From contig NZ_JAUEDK010000013.1 of NCBI RefSeq assembly GCF_030385785.1, forward strand, positions 29,094 through 93,093: a stretch of 64,000 nucleotides of DNA, read 5' to 3'. The position numbers were made by a program, and so were the translations under genes. Positions 1 to 9,567 of the stretch are shown here, in pieces; position 1 is the stretch's first letter, and each line of letters opens with the position of its first letter. Source of the stretch: Crenobacter oryzisoli (GTDB lineage Bacteria > Pseudomonadota > Gammaproteobacteria > Burkholderiales > Chromobacteriaceae). A model generated the notes under the pieces. It was not told where the DNA came from. It saw only the letters and a program-made list of their open reading frames with translations, and made no database searches.

Positions 1-812
1 CTGTCGCGATAAGAAGTGGAGAGCAAGTCTAGCGGTGCCGCAGGGTTGCGCTCAAGCCGCTAGCCCATAGAACTGCTCGGCAGGCGTTAAGCCTGCCGAC
101 TCCCGTTCAAGTTGGCCTTTCCGAATGGCATGCATTATCTCAATGCCGATCAGAATCCGCCGCGCCATCCAGAAATTCTTGAATCCCAGCATCGGGCGCG
201 TTCGCCGTTTGACGGTACGATGATCCTGCTCGATAACATTGTTCAGATACTTGATCTGCCGAACCAGGATGAGTTTTCCCCGCTCGGCATTGATGGCATC
301 TATCGCGGCAAGATTGGCACCGCTCTTGTCGATCGTGATCTTCTCCGGTTCGACATTCTGAGTGATGGCTTTCTCGAAGAATCGCTTCGCCGCAGCCTTA
401 TCACGATGAGCGCACAATAGAAAATCAACAGTCTTGCCGTCTTTGTCGACAGCCCGGTACAGATATTTCCAGCGACCCTTGATCTTGATATAGGTCTCAT
501 CGACACGCCAGCTGGGGCCAACAGGCCGTTTCCGGCGGCGAAAGCTTTTTCCAGGACAGGCACCAGCTTGATCACCCAGCGGTGCACGGTAGCGTGATCA
601 ACGGCAACCCCACGCTCGGCCATCATTTCTTCCAGGTTACGCAGACTGAGGGAGTAAGCCAGATACCAGCGCACGCATAGCAAGATGACATCGATCGGGA
701 AATGCAGGCGCTTGAGTGCTTTTCGCCATGCCGGTACGGGCGTCTTCTTCATGCCATTTGAGTGTGTTGGTTGGGCTGTCATCTTACCGCAGCCCTTACT
801 GCGACAGAACCC
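1..812 (-). mobile_element. IS6-family insertion sequence, left tip cut off by the window edge
   Basis: The right terminal inverted repeat lies at about 796-812; read outward-in on the minus strand it is GGGTTCTGTCGCAGTAA. The first bases of the window (CTGTCGCGATAAG) match the inner part of that repeat at 11 of 13 positions, so only a few terminal bases lie outside the window. One transposase gene fills the element. The total size near 0.8 kb is typical of IS6. The element abuts the 3' end of the injection-system operon. The transposase is frameshifted, so the copy is probably not autonomous. Confidence 0.8.
52..782 (-). pseudogene. IS6-family transposase, broken by a 1-nt frameshift
   Basis: The N-terminal part (from 782) has the IS6 helix-turn-helix region with RHFPIDVILLCVRWYLAYSL-like spacing. 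The C-terminal part carries the DDE-type core with the sequence DKDGKTVDFLLCAHRDKAAA and ends QFYGLAA at 52. The two halves are in different frames. Near position 540 the minus strand reads GCT TTC GCC GCC where the family sequence needs TTT CGC CGC, consistent with loss of one base. IS6 transposases are normally a single frame without programmed frameshifting, so I read this as inactivation rather than regulation. Confidence 0.8.
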
Positions 813-926
813 ACAAAAGCAATTACATCGTTACTAACGATTAAAGCAGGACAATGAAAAATTACTACTTTCAAGAGACGTTGTTGCAGAACTTTGCTTC
901 GCCTCTGAGAAGTGAATGAGCGATTA

Positions 927-1430
927 TTAAAACAGTTTGCCAGACAATTTCTCTAGGTCGCTGTTGAGAGTTTTGAGATCACTTTCAATGAAATGGCTCA
1001 TCTGCTTGAATTTGGCTTGTTCAGACTCTGTTGCATTTATGACACCTTCTATGAAACCTTCTGGCAATTTTGGACCAACCACTTTTTGAAAGTCGGCGTT
1101 ATTGAGAATATTGGCGGTGTCGTTAAGTTCTCTCTGGCGGTTCACAATTTTTTGGCTCAGTTTCTTGCCATAGTCAGACAGCGCAGCGCAGATTGCCCCC
1201 ACCGCGTCGCCCGACACGATGTTGCCAGCCCCCGCAGGCGTAGCGACGGCCGCTTGCGACGGCACGATGACCACCATGCCGGGCGTCAACGTAGCCGATT
1301 CGCTCAGATGAGGATTGGCCGCCAACGTAGCGGCCATGATTGAGTCCAGCTGCGTGGCTGATAGCTCGCCGTATAGTTTGGTGATCACTTCTTTGACGGT
1401 CTTTTCGTTGCTTATGACGGTAATAGGCAT
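927..1430 (-). CDS. LysM-like small protein closing the eCIS operon
   Basis: This 167-aa protein is the last gene of the injection-system operon. Start 1430 (MPITVISNEK) is chosen because a GGGAG ribosome-binding site lies about 8 nt upstream; a longer frame up to 1568 would overlap the preceding gene by more than 100 nt. Residues about 5-65 (TVISNEKTVKEVITKLYGEL, then ANPHLSESATLTPGMVVIVP) have the layout of a LysM or phage gpX module: an N-terminal repeat and a C-terminal L.PGM.V.IP strand. The rest (from about residue 75) is predicted mostly helical and charged, ending SDLEKLSGKLF. LysM-type modules in contractile particles link baseplate parts or bind peptidoglycan. I cannot assign a specific eCIS subunit, and the link to the particle is from position only. 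Confidence 0.65.
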   Translation of the reverse strand: MPITVISNEKTVKEVITKLYGELSATQLDSIMAATLAANPHLSESATLTPGMVVIVPSQAAVATPAGAGNIVSGDAVGAICAALSDYGKKLSQKIVNRQRELNDTANILNNADFQKVVGPKLPEGFIEGVINATESEQAKFKQMSHFIESDLKTLNSDLEKLSGKLF

Positions 1431-1446
1431 ATAAGAAGCTCCCAAT

Positions 1447-4400
1447 TCATGATACGATAACGTTGAGTAACTTCCAGGGGCCGTCCAGTAGTTGGCTCTT
1501 CTTGTTAAGAATAATAAAGATATTACCCATAGTGATGTTGCCGACAACGGTGTAGAAATTACTCTCAAAGATATTGAGGGCCCCTCCTCGCTCGCTGTTT
1601 CTCCAGAGCAGCTGGTTATTCGATGCGATGACGGTAGCGGCGCTCAGCATCACCATTGCGACAGCATTTCCATCTAAATCTTTTTCGGCGGTTGTGGCTT
1701 CGAAATAATTGTCGGAAAAGATACAGCTTGCGACACCCATTGCGACCACGAGCGGCAATGTTATCTCGCGGGCTGTACCTTGATTGCCACGAATGGAAAG
1801 GCTCTCCGGCGGTGCAGCGGACAGCGTTTGCAGCCGCGAGCCTGTTAACAAGTAGAACCCATTGTCCATGGGGAATATAGTCGCGCCAGCCGCGAACAGG
1901 AAGTTCTCCCGGGAGGGTGGCATGATCCGGATCGCATGCCATTGCGATGGCACCAGGTTGTCCGCTGTGCTACGGGAGATGAAGTTCTCGCTGAGCACCG
2001 CACGGGTGTACGGCGGTTGAAGTTCAATGCCTGCGACATATCCTAGGTGCTCTTGTCTCGGCTTCCTCGGCCCCAGTTCGCTCAGGCGGTTACCCGAAAT
2101 GCGGACATCGCCGCTAGCGGCCACCCGAATGGCGACACGGTCGCTCGCCACCCACGCATCTCCGGCAAAGTTGTTCACGATATTGCCAACGATGTCCACC
2201 TCGCGCGCGGCCAGGACCTGGATGCCAACCACCGATCCGCCCTGGGGATCGTAGCCCTCGGCGATGTTCAGCAGCTGGTTGTTTTCGATGGATAAGTGGC
2301 TGCTCGCGCCAGCCTTGACGAACACGATGCCGCCATATGTGTGCTCCACGACATTTTGTTTGATGATGGCCGAGCCAACTGGTACCTGCACCTCAATGCC
2401 GTTGCCCGGAAACTCGGCAAGTCGATTGCTGGTAATCCAGACATGCTCAATACCAGATGGATCTAGTCCGGCCGCCAGCACTATGCCGTTACTGCTCCCG
2501 ATGCCATTACTGATTTCGCGCGCCCTGCTACTGCGTATCTCATTGTCGGTAATGCGCAAACCGTCGACCCCGGCGACGATGCCATTGCCGGCGACGTACA
2601 GGCTGTTGGCATCAATGCGGAAAGACGAACCCAGCAATGCCCCACCCTGCGCGACGAAGCCTGATTCTCGTGATCCCAAGACAAGGTTGCGGGAGAGGGT
2701 GTTATCTCCGTAATGAAAAGACCCCTTGCCCATTTGCAGCCCTACACGGTTGCACACTAGCAGGTTGTCGGAGATGGACAGGCTCGCGGTGAGTAGTCCC
2801 TCTTTGCTCGAGACCTCTGGGTTAGCCATGCCCCCCGTGATGCCGACGTCGGCTACGATGGCACATTCATGCACCCGCGTGTCCAGCGCGTAGCCGTCGA
2901 GCTTGACAGCGGCACGGCCGACTCCTGAGGAGAGTGCCAGGAGATAAAGATGATCCAGTTCAAGCCCCACCGTGTTGCTGGCGGTAACCAGATCCTGATT
3001 CGCGCCGCCGGCAACGGAAGTCTCACCACCGGTGGCCGCTCCCGCACCCACGACCGCAAAGTCTTCGAGAACCACGCCCAAGCTGTCCTGTATAGCTATA
3101 ACCGGACCGGTGGAGACAAGCACCGTGCGCCATCCCTTGCCACGAATGCGCAGGGAGCCAGCACCATTGATGCGCAATGGTCCGCTGAGGCGATAGATGC
3201 CGGCACCAAGGCAGATCACTCCGCCCTTCCCGGCGAGCTTGCCGATGGCGTCCTGAATGGTGGTCGTGTCATCGTTGTGCCCCCCTACCGTGACACAGAC
3301 ATCGCAGGAGCAGCCTTCGCCTGCGGTGGGCTCGGGTGGCCAAAATACCCGGCAGTCACTCACTGACTCGGGAGAGTTCACCACCGCCAAACGAGCGTAG
3401 TGATGATGCGTACCCAGCGGCGGCGCGTGGTCGAGCGGTTCGATCCAAGCATCCGCCGTGCGCGCCGCGAAGGACCAGCGGTCGCCGACGTGGAAACTGC
3501 CACCGCTATCGTCGGGGTCGCCGACGAGGTCAAACTGCACCTGGATGCCGTCTTCGAGGCACAGCGTGGTGCCCATTGGCGGAACCGGGATGAGGCCGGT
3601 GCTCCCGGCAGCGTCGAGGTCACAGAACACCGTGCCGTCGGCGCGCAGTACCTGGCCTGACTGATCCCAGCGGCGGATACGCGTGTGACGTGCGGGGTTC
3701 GTTTCGTCCTGCGCTCCGGTCGGAAAGGCGCCAAGCGGTAGCGCCGTATCAAGCACAATTGTGCGTGTAGCATCATCGACGCCACCACCGAGCTTGATCC
3801 GCCGCATCTCGCCGGGCTCGCCATGCAGCTCGCGCACATCATCGGTGATCTCCACCCAATCGCCATCCGAGAAGCGCAATAGCGCATCGCGGCCGACGGT
3901 GTCGACGACGATTCGGTTGCGTGCCGCGTTGATCTGGCTGATCAGGCTCTGCACCGTGCCGTTATCGCGCGACCACTTGAAGGTGGCCTTACCCATTACA
4001 CCGTCATCATGAATCTCGACCCGGTAAAGCTGATTTTCCAAACCTTTGTAACCACCGCTGGGGGGAATCAGGCAGGGGTTCGGCGAGGCCGCGACACTGC
4101 CAGTAGAAGTGGTCAAGCGGGCCGCGGACGGACGAATCACATCGCTCCAGCGAGGCACATCCTTATCCGGCGTATCGCATAGCGCGGATCCAATTTTGGA
4201 CAGCACCTTGACCTGCCACACCGTCTGAAGCCGTGCGGTGGTGTCGACGCCGACCGCCTTTTCGACCAGCTCGGGGTGCTGCAGATAGGTGACCTCGCGT
4301 TGCCAGACGTCCAGATATACGAGGAACGGCTCACCTTCAGGCAGGGACAGGGGCTTAGGGTAGTAGTAAGGTTGCTGCGTGTAGTTGATTGCGTCACGGC

Positions 4401-4716
4401 CCGTCTGCTCGGCAAGCCGCGGGTCCCACTTCTTGGGGGCTGCACCATGGTTCTCGGCAAGAATGCCATCAACATAGATGCGCCCCACACCAATGGTGAG
4501 CTCTCCATCATTGAAATCGATGCGAAAACCATCGGGCGTGACGCGGGGCACCACGGTCTGCTCGAAGGTGTCCAGAGTGCCGGCCTGGATGCGGCGGATC
4601 AGTTGGGAGACGAACTCGTTCCAGTCGGCATCCAACTGCACCCGCCCCTGCTGCATGACGACACCCAGAAAGTCATTCCAGGAGTTGAAGGTAAATCGAC
4701 TGCAATCGAAACTCAT
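1447..4716 (-). CDS. DUF6519-type baseplate-associated protein with right-handed beta-helix
   Basis: This 1089-aa protein starts at MSFDCSRFTFNSWNDFLGVV; AAGGGG lies about 7 nt upstream of 4716, and the longer open frame to 4863 would run into the upstream gene. The first ~130 residues (VVMQQGRVQLDADWNEFVSQ, then a jelly-roll-like VGRIYVDGILAENHG) match the DUF6519 pattern found beside phage-tail-like baseplate genes. Residues about 520-1050 start with CSCDVCVTVGGHNDDTTTIQ and then show many short repeats of the type 'v.I.gN.i' (for example ISDNLLVCNRVGLQM, ITSNRLAEFPGNGIEV), which is the signature of a right-handed parallel beta-helix. Such helices often bind glycans or act as tail spikes. 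The operon shows no classical tail fibre, so this is a candidate host-recognition or particle-decoration protein (inference). It ends with a hydrophobic, less regular segment. Confidence 0.75.
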   Translation of the reverse strand: MSFDCSRFTFNSWNDFLGVVMQQGRVQLDADWNEFVSQLIRRIQAGTLDTFEQTVVPRVTPDGFRIDFNDGELTIGVGRIYVDGILAENHGAAPKKWDPRLAEQTGRDAINYTQQPYYYPKPLSLPEGEPFLVYLDVWQREVTYLQHPELVEKAVGVDTTARLQTVWQVKVLSKIGSALCDTPDKDVPRWSDVIRPSAARLTTSTGSVAASPNPCLIPPSGGYKGLENQLYRVEIHDDGVMGKATFKWSRDNGTVQSLISQINAARNRIVVDTVGRDALLRFSDGDWVEITDDVRELHGEPGEMRRIKLGGGVDDATRTIVLDTALPLGAFPTGAQDETNPARHTRIRRWDQSGQVLRADGTVFCDLDAAGSTGLIPVPPMGTTLCLEDGIQVQFDLVGDPDDSGGSFHVGDRWSFAARTADAWIEPLDHAPPLGTHHHYARLAVVNSPESVSDCRVFWPPEPTAGEGCSCDVCVTVGGHNDDTTTIQDAIGKLAGKGGVICLGAGIYRLSGPLRINGAGSLRIRGKGWRTVLVSTGPVIAIQDSLGVVLEDFAVVGAGAATGGETSVAGGANQDLVTASNTVGLELDHLYLLALSSGVGRAAVKLDGYALDTRVHECAIVADVGITGGMANPEVSSKEGLLTASLSISDNLLVCNRVGLQMGKGSFHYGDNTLSRNLVLGSRESGFVAQGGALLGSSFRIDANSLYVAGNGIVAGVDGLRITDNEIRSSRAREISNGIGSSNGIVLAAGLDPSGIEHVWITSNRLAEFPGNGIEVQVPVGSAIIKQNVVEHTYGGIVFVKAGASSHLSIENNQLLNIAEGYDPQGGSVVGIQVLAAREVDIVGNIVNNFAGDAWVASDRVAIRVAASGDVRISGNRLSELGPRKPRQEHLGYVAGIELQPPYTRAVLSENFISRSTADNLVPSQWHAIRIMPPSRENFLFAAGATIFPMDNGFYLLTGSRLQTLSAAPPESLSIRGNQGTAREITLPLVVAMGVASCIFSDNYFEATTAEKDLDGNAVAMVMLSAATVIASNNQLLWRNSERGGALNIFESNFYTVVGNITMGNIFIILNKKSQLLDGPWKLLNVIVS

Positions 4717-4729
4717 GGTGCGCCCCTTG

Positions 4730-6778
4730 TCAGATCTCGAAGAAAACGCCGGATTCCAGCCCCGCACGCAAATACTCGGCCAGGCGCAGGCGCACATTGG
4801 TTTCTCGTGCGGTTGCGTGAAGATGATGAAATGCGCCCATCTCGTCCTCGTCCTCGGCGCCACGCCGAATGGTTGCGTCGGTCGCTTCCGACAGTCGGCA
4901 ATAGATGGGGGTCCCGTAGCGCAATGACATCATGCGTGGCGCAGGGTAGCCGTTGTTCTGCGGCAGGCAGTGGTAGCATTGTGGCACGCGTGAACCGGTA
5001 GGAAGCCAGGAGAAGCGCACGCATCCGGTCTGCTTCTGTTCTGCGAGAACCGGCGCGGTCCACCCATCGCCCGCTTCGAGCTCGGCCAACACCAGGCTGT
5101 TTGAGATCAACGGCATGGAGACGGCATGCAGTTTGCCGATGGCCGTGCAGCCCATCAGAGAAAGGCGGGCCCCCGCCGACCTGCCATCCGGCGCGGCGAA
5201 TGCCACCCCGTTGATGACTGTCGCGTCGATGACGGAATCAAAGGCCGATACATTGCCGTCCGGATGCGTGCGCAAACCGCCGACTATGGAGCGCGTAAGC
5301 GTCAAGTGCGTGTCCGCAATGTCCACGATCACGCTTGGTTCACCTGGATGCGCAGGTTCGCCGTTCGGATTCAGCGACCAGCCGGGCACCAGTGTCGTAT
5401 GGACGATGCTCAAGCGTGCCAAGTGGTTATCAGTCGTCGCTGGTACGTGCAGATTGTGGCCGCTAACGAGTAGTCCGTTGAGCGCGAATTCGCTATCGAC
5501 ATCCCCCTTGACGGTGAATCCGCCGGTCAATACCAGTGACGCCCGTCGCTCGTTTTCGCTGCGCAGCTCGATGTAACCGCCCGCCTTGACATGAACGGTC
5601 AGCGTCTCCTCATAACGGCCGTTGTCCGTCACAACCACCACACCGTCGCCGTTCAACTGGTCGAGTGCCGCCTGAATGGTGGCGTGGTCGTCGGGCACGT
5701 GCAGGACCGTCTGATTGGGCTTTGCTCCAAAGCTCGCCGTGCGCTCGTACTCTCCTCCGCCCATCTGTGCGCTGAAGCCATAGTGATATGACACTTCCAG
5801 CCGTGTGATCGGCGCTGCGGGTGCGGCCGGCAACGCAATGCGGCCCAACACCGGGTCGATGGCAATCTTGCTATCGGGCAGATGTGCCCAGGTTGCGCCG
5901 TCGTCGCCCAGATTGCACACACACACGCCGGTAACCGGCACCGGTGTGGGGTCACCGTTGATGTACACCGCGAGACTGAGGTCCTGGCCGTAGTAGGTCG
6001 GCAGAGCGGGGAGTTTGGTGTCTATGTCTTGGTCCAGCACTCTCCGTGACAAGGGCATCGGCACATTGAACGGCTCGGCAATGTGGGTAATCCGCTCCTC
6101 GGACTCGGGGCGGTTATAGAGCGGCATGTCATGGTTGAGCGGGCTCACGCGCCAACGCCTGGCATCCACCGGATCCGCCTGCACGGCTGGCGAACGAGTG
6201 GATGGATACGCATCGACCGGCCAGAGGAAGAGTCCGACGTTGGGAATGTTATGGCGCCCCCGTCTGCTGCTTATCCGGCGCACATCCACGGTATGCGCCA
6301 CAGTGTCGAAAGCGCTGCCGATGCGCTCCAGCGGCTCCCACTGGCGCAAGTCAGGAGCGTAGTGATTGCGTGGCCGGACATGGTTCATGTATTGCGTAGT
6401 GGCGAGCGTTTGGAAGAACTCCACGGCGCGGGCGTTCCAACCGGTCACATCACGCGCCAGCTGCTCCAGCACGGCGGCAGTGCCCTTGCGCCGACGCAGC
6501 GCGATGGTATGGGCCACTTCTGCCCGCGGGCTGCCAACCCCCAGCACCTCGCCGTAAAGGGGCCGGTAGCCAATGAGATCGCCGATGTAGGGCACGACCC
6601 AGTCGGCGCAGGTTTCGATGAACTGATCGTCATACAACTGTTCGATGTTCTCTTCCATCACCGCCAATTGTTCGGCAATGACGGCGATCAGCGCACGCAA
6701 CGGTCCACCCAGCTCCTCATCGCGGATCCGATGAATCGCGGGTAGCAGGCGATAGAGCGTCTCGGCATCGAAGCTCAC
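4730..6778 (-). CDS. Tail protein I-like baseplate protein fused to a beta-helix
   Basis: This is a 682-aa protein. The N-terminal ~180 residues (LYRLLPAIHRIRDEELGGPL, then QLYDDQFIETCADWVVPYIG) correspond to the phage P2 gpI / tail protein I family, which forms the outer baseplate wedge tip where fibres attach. From about residue 345 (VLHVPDDHATIQAALDQLNG) a pectate-lyase-like right-handed beta-helix begins, with repeated V.I..T.L strands. The start overlaps the stop of the J-like gene by 4 nt (ATGA), so translation is probably coupled. The following gene also carries a beta-helix, which suggests the two form the peripheral spike or receptor-binding part. The tail protein I assignment is fairly firm; the receptor role is inferred. 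Confidence 0.78.
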   Translation of the reverse strand: MSFDAETLYRLLPAIHRIRDEELGGPLRALIAVIAEQLAVMEENIEQLYDDQFIETCADWVVPYIGDLIGYRPLYGEVLGVGSPRAEVAHTIALRRRKGTAAVLEQLARDVTGWNARAVEFFQTLATTQYMNHVRPRNHYAPDLRQWEPLERIGSAFDTVAHTVDVRRISSRRGRHNIPNVGLFLWPVDAYPSTRSPAVQADPVDARRWRVSPLNHDMPLYNRPESEERITHIAEPFNVPMPLSRRVLDQDIDTKLPALPTYYGQDLSLAVYINGDPTPVPVTGVCVCNLGDDGATWAHLPDSKIAIDPVLGRIALPAAPAAPITRLEVSYHYGFSAQMGGGEYERTASFGAKPNQTVLHVPDDHATIQAALDQLNGDGVVVVTDNGRYEETLTVHVKAGGYIELRSENERRASLVLTGGFTVKGDVDSEFALNGLLVSGHNLHVPATTDNHLARLSIVHTTLVPGWSLNPNGEPAHPGEPSVIVDIADTHLTLTRSIVGGLRTHPDGNVSAFDSVIDATVINGVAFAAPDGRSAGARLSLMGCTAIGKLHAVSMPLISNSLVLAELEAGDGWTAPVLAEQKQTGCVRFSWLPTGSRVPQCYHCLPQNNGYPAPRMMSLRYGTPIYCRLSEATDATIRRGAEDEDEMGAFHHLHATARETNVRLRLAEYLRAGLESGVFFEI

Positions 6779-9552
6779 GGCATGACCTCCAGGATGAGTG
6801 GGCCGGCGTCGAGCGTCAGCAGTTCCGCGGCCTGCGGCAGTGCGGTGAGAGAGGTTTCAGGCAGCCGTGCGAACAGACGCGGATCCAGACGGGGCGTGAC
6901 GCCCTGATCGGGCCGATACAGTTCAATCACATTCACGGCCTGCACGCTGGCCACGCCGTGCAGGACGGCCACCACTTCATCGACCGACACCTGTTGCCCG
7001 AAATGCCGCGCGGCGAAGCCAAAGGCGCTGCGCAACGCCTCCTCGGCACGCTTCAGCACCATGTCGGTTTCGGCGTCGGGAGCCACTTTGACGGCGGCAC
7101 GCAGGCGGAACGTCGCTTGCCGATAATTGGCCAGACGCAGGGGGAGCAAGGCGTCGCCATAGCGTCTCAGCGCTGCCAGCAGATTGCCGGCACTGGACTC
7201 ATCGACCGCCTCACCCGCCGTACCCGCCACCGTCACGAACACGCCGCGTCCCGGCCCAGCCGCGATCCAGGTGGCATGTGCCTTGGCGATGCCGGCGAAG
7301 CTTCGGGAGAAATCCTCGTAGTCCTGCACGGAAACAGCACGATCCAGCGTGAGAACCGTGAGCGGCGCGTTCGCACGCGCGGTGTCCATGGTTTCCGCAT
7401 CCTGACCGCCGCGGGCAGGTTCCGGGTTGGTCACGCCGCTGATGCCGAGCGGGCGCGTGAGCAGATTGCCCAGCTTGCCGGCGGAGACGTTGCCGCCGGC
7501 GCCGATGCCTTTGCGGTAACGGGCGCGGATATTGTCCTGCCCACTGGGCGGACGGGCGCCTTCTATGCCGTCGCCGAAGGTCACCGTGGTATGGCCATTG
7601 TCGTCGATCGCCGTGGTGAAGACGCGATCGTTTGGCCCCTGCTCATACAGTGAGGGTACCTCTTGCCATAGCAAGTCGTTGACGCGAAGAGCCAGCGACG
7701 ACAGGCGTCCGCTAGCTGTACTGGCGCTCACATGAGTGACGGGTGACTGCCGCAACATGAATTGCTGGTCCGGCTTGCCGGCTGTGCTACTACCGAGGAT
7801 TTCGTTGACCGTCTCACCATGGGTCGCCGGAGCTACATTGGCGTTGACCCGCACGCTCTGGCGATCATAAACATGCTGCGTGGCGGTTTTCAGATGCAGC
7901 GTGGTGCCATCGCGGCCGTGCTCGACCGCACCGACCTTCTCGTCGATGAAGACGATTTCCGCCAGGGTCTTGTCCTTCTCCAACGCCGGCTGCAGGAAGA
8001 TTTGGTCACCCGTCACATCAAGTATGCCGATCGCACCGTCACGATCACGCAAGCTCAGGCGGAGCAGTTCAGCCTTTCCGACTGACGCACCGAGTTCCTC
8101 CGGTGACAGTTGAACGGTCGTAAGGCCATCCCGCTTGAGCGGTACCGCAATCATTTGCAGCGAGTCATACGGCATTAGGGGCACAGGGGAACCGCCGCCA
8201 TCCAGCGTCAAGGTCAGTCCCTGGGCGGCAATGCCGATGCGTTGCAACTTGCCGCTCAGCGCCAGCGCTTGTTCAGGAGCCAGTGCCTTTTGCAGGCTTC
8301 CGAAGGTGAGCTGCTGGCCGAACACCGGATACTTCAGTGGACGTGCCGCGACGGCCAGCTCTTCGCCCTGCGCCAACACCAAAGTGCCCTGAATGGTGCC
8401 GCTCGTCGGGATGTCGCCGTCCAGTGTGATACGGGTAACCTTTCCGCTGAGCCCGAAGTCAGTTCGCGACAGCACCGATACCGCGTTAACGCGAAAGAGT
8501 TCCACGTCACCAGGCAGTGAAGTGCTGCCGTCTGCCCCGTGCGATACCAGCACCACCCAGCTGTTGGCCGTGATCTTGGGGTAGGCGGCATCAAGATCAA
8601 TTGATTTCCCGCCGATTTTGTAATTCTTCCATTTCATACCTGCGCCGGCATTGATGTCGTTCACCAAGGTGGACAGCGCGGTTCCTCTACGCCCCATCAG
8701 GCGCGGATCGGGGGCGTTGTAGCCGAACACCGCTGCGCGTTGGCGCAGCACGTAGACCCGCGGCGAGTCCTGTGCCGGGAGGGTCGAAGTGCTGCCGAGG
8801 CCTTCGTGCCAGCTGACGCGGGTGATGCCTTGCGCGATGTCGGGCTCGACCTTCGCCACGATCCGGACATCCCATCGTTCGGAGCGAAGGGCCACCGCGC
8901 GCTCCTGCCCGACGATGAGCAGCGCGTCGCCCGGCACTAGGCCGGTCGACACGCCGGAAAGATAGAGGTCGGTGTCGTCGCGTTGCGGCTGCCAGGCGAT
9001 GGTGGTTTGCATCGGCATGGCGTTCCAGGTCGCACGCGCCTCAATCGTCTCCACCGTTTCGAAGGTCTGGGGTTGTTCATTGGGCCCAGGTACGCTCTGC
9101 ACCCGCGTGCCCGTCGGCACCGGCACGGGAGCCAGCGCTTGCCCCGGCAGGCCGGGCGCCTCCTGCAAGGAAAACGCCAGCCAGGTCGAGGCGGCCACCC
9201 CGGGTGCGAGCTGGTAGCCGACCAAGCGCGCCAGTTCGAGAATCGAGCGGCGCTCGCTCGCGGTGCGCAGGAAGTTTTCGTTGGCGATACGCTCCTGGTA
9301 GAAGCTCAGCACGTCCAGTAAGGTGGCCGCGGCATCGCACAGCGCGATCGTGAAGTCATCGTCAGCACGGGCGGTGAGCCGCGCGAGCGCCGGGAAGTCG
9401 GTCGAGGACAGCCGCGCCAGCAGGGAGGCGCGGAAATCGCCGTGGCGCCCGACGCGATAGGCAATCGAGGGCAGACCGGGCCGGTTGTCGAGTCGCTTCG
9501 GCGTCTCCGCTTCCAGGCCGGCACAACAGCCGCAATCGTCGTTCTCGTCCAT
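6775..9552 (-). CDS. Putative baseplate assembly protein (J-like, gp6-type wedge), copy 2
   Basis: This 925-aa protein starts MDENDDCGCCAGLEAETPKR. The N-terminal block ALARLTARADDDFTIALCDA followed by FYQERIANENFLRTASERRS is the hallmark of the 'putative baseplate assembly protein' family of eCIS and related tails. The C-terminal third (VQDYEDFSRSFAGIAKAHAT ... GDALLPLRLANYRQATFRLR ... VDEVVAVLHGVASVQAVNVI) is baseplate J-like, equivalent to T4 gp6, which builds the wedge ring joining hub to fibres. It is a paralogue of the gene just upstream (881 aa): both end in the same J-like module. Two J-like proteins in tandem is the usual arrangement in Pvc11/Afp11-Pvc12/Afp12-type clusters. Confidence 0.88.
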   Translation of the reverse strand: MDENDDCGCCAGLEAETPKRLDNRPGLPSIAYRVGRHGDFRASLLARLSSTDFPALARLTARADDDFTIALCDAAATLLDVLSFYQERIANENFLRTASERRSILELARLVGYQLAPGVAASTWLAFSLQEAPGLPGQALAPVPVPTGTRVQSVPGPNEQPQTFETVETIEARATWNAMPMQTTIAWQPQRDDTDLYLSGVSTGLVPGDALLIVGQERAVALRSERWDVRIVAKVEPDIAQGITRVSWHEGLGSTSTLPAQDSPRVYVLRQRAAVFGYNAPDPRLMGRRGTALSTLVNDINAGAGMKWKNYKIGGKSIDLDAAYPKITANSWVVLVSHGADGSTSLPGDVELFRVNAVSVLSRTDFGLSGKVTRITLDGDIPTSGTIQGTLVLAQGEELAVAARPLKYPVFGQQLTFGSLQKALAPEQALALSGKLQRIGIAAQGLTLTLDGGGSPVPLMPYDSLQMIAVPLKRDGLTTVQLSPEELGASVGKAELLRLSLRDRDGAIGILDVTGDQIFLQPALEKDKTLAEIVFIDEKVGAVEHGRDGTTLHLKTATQHVYDRQSVRVNANVAPATHGETVNEILGSSTAGKPDQQFMLRQSPVTHVSASTASGRLSSLALRVNDLLWQEVPSLYEQGPNDRVFTTAIDDNGHTTVTFGDGIEGARPPSGQDNIRARYRKGIGAGGNVSAGKLGNLLTRPLGISGVTNPEPARGGQDAETMDTARANAPLTVLTLDRAVSVQDYEDFSRSFAGIAKAHATWIAAGPGRGVFVTVAGTAGEAVDESSAGNLLAALRRYGDALLPLRLANYRQATFRLRAAVKVAPDAETDMVLKRAEEALRSAFGFAARHFGQQVSVDEVVAVLHGVASVQAVNVIELYRPDQGVTPRLDPRLFARLPETSLTALPQAAELLTLDAGPLILEVMP

Positions 9553-9567
9553 GCCGTCACCTGTGGA

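Noticed and set aside
1447..4863. Upstream extension of the DUF6519-type protein to 4863
   Set aside because: The extra 49 codons overlap the previous gene by over 130 nt and lack a Shine-Dalgarno site; 4716 has one.
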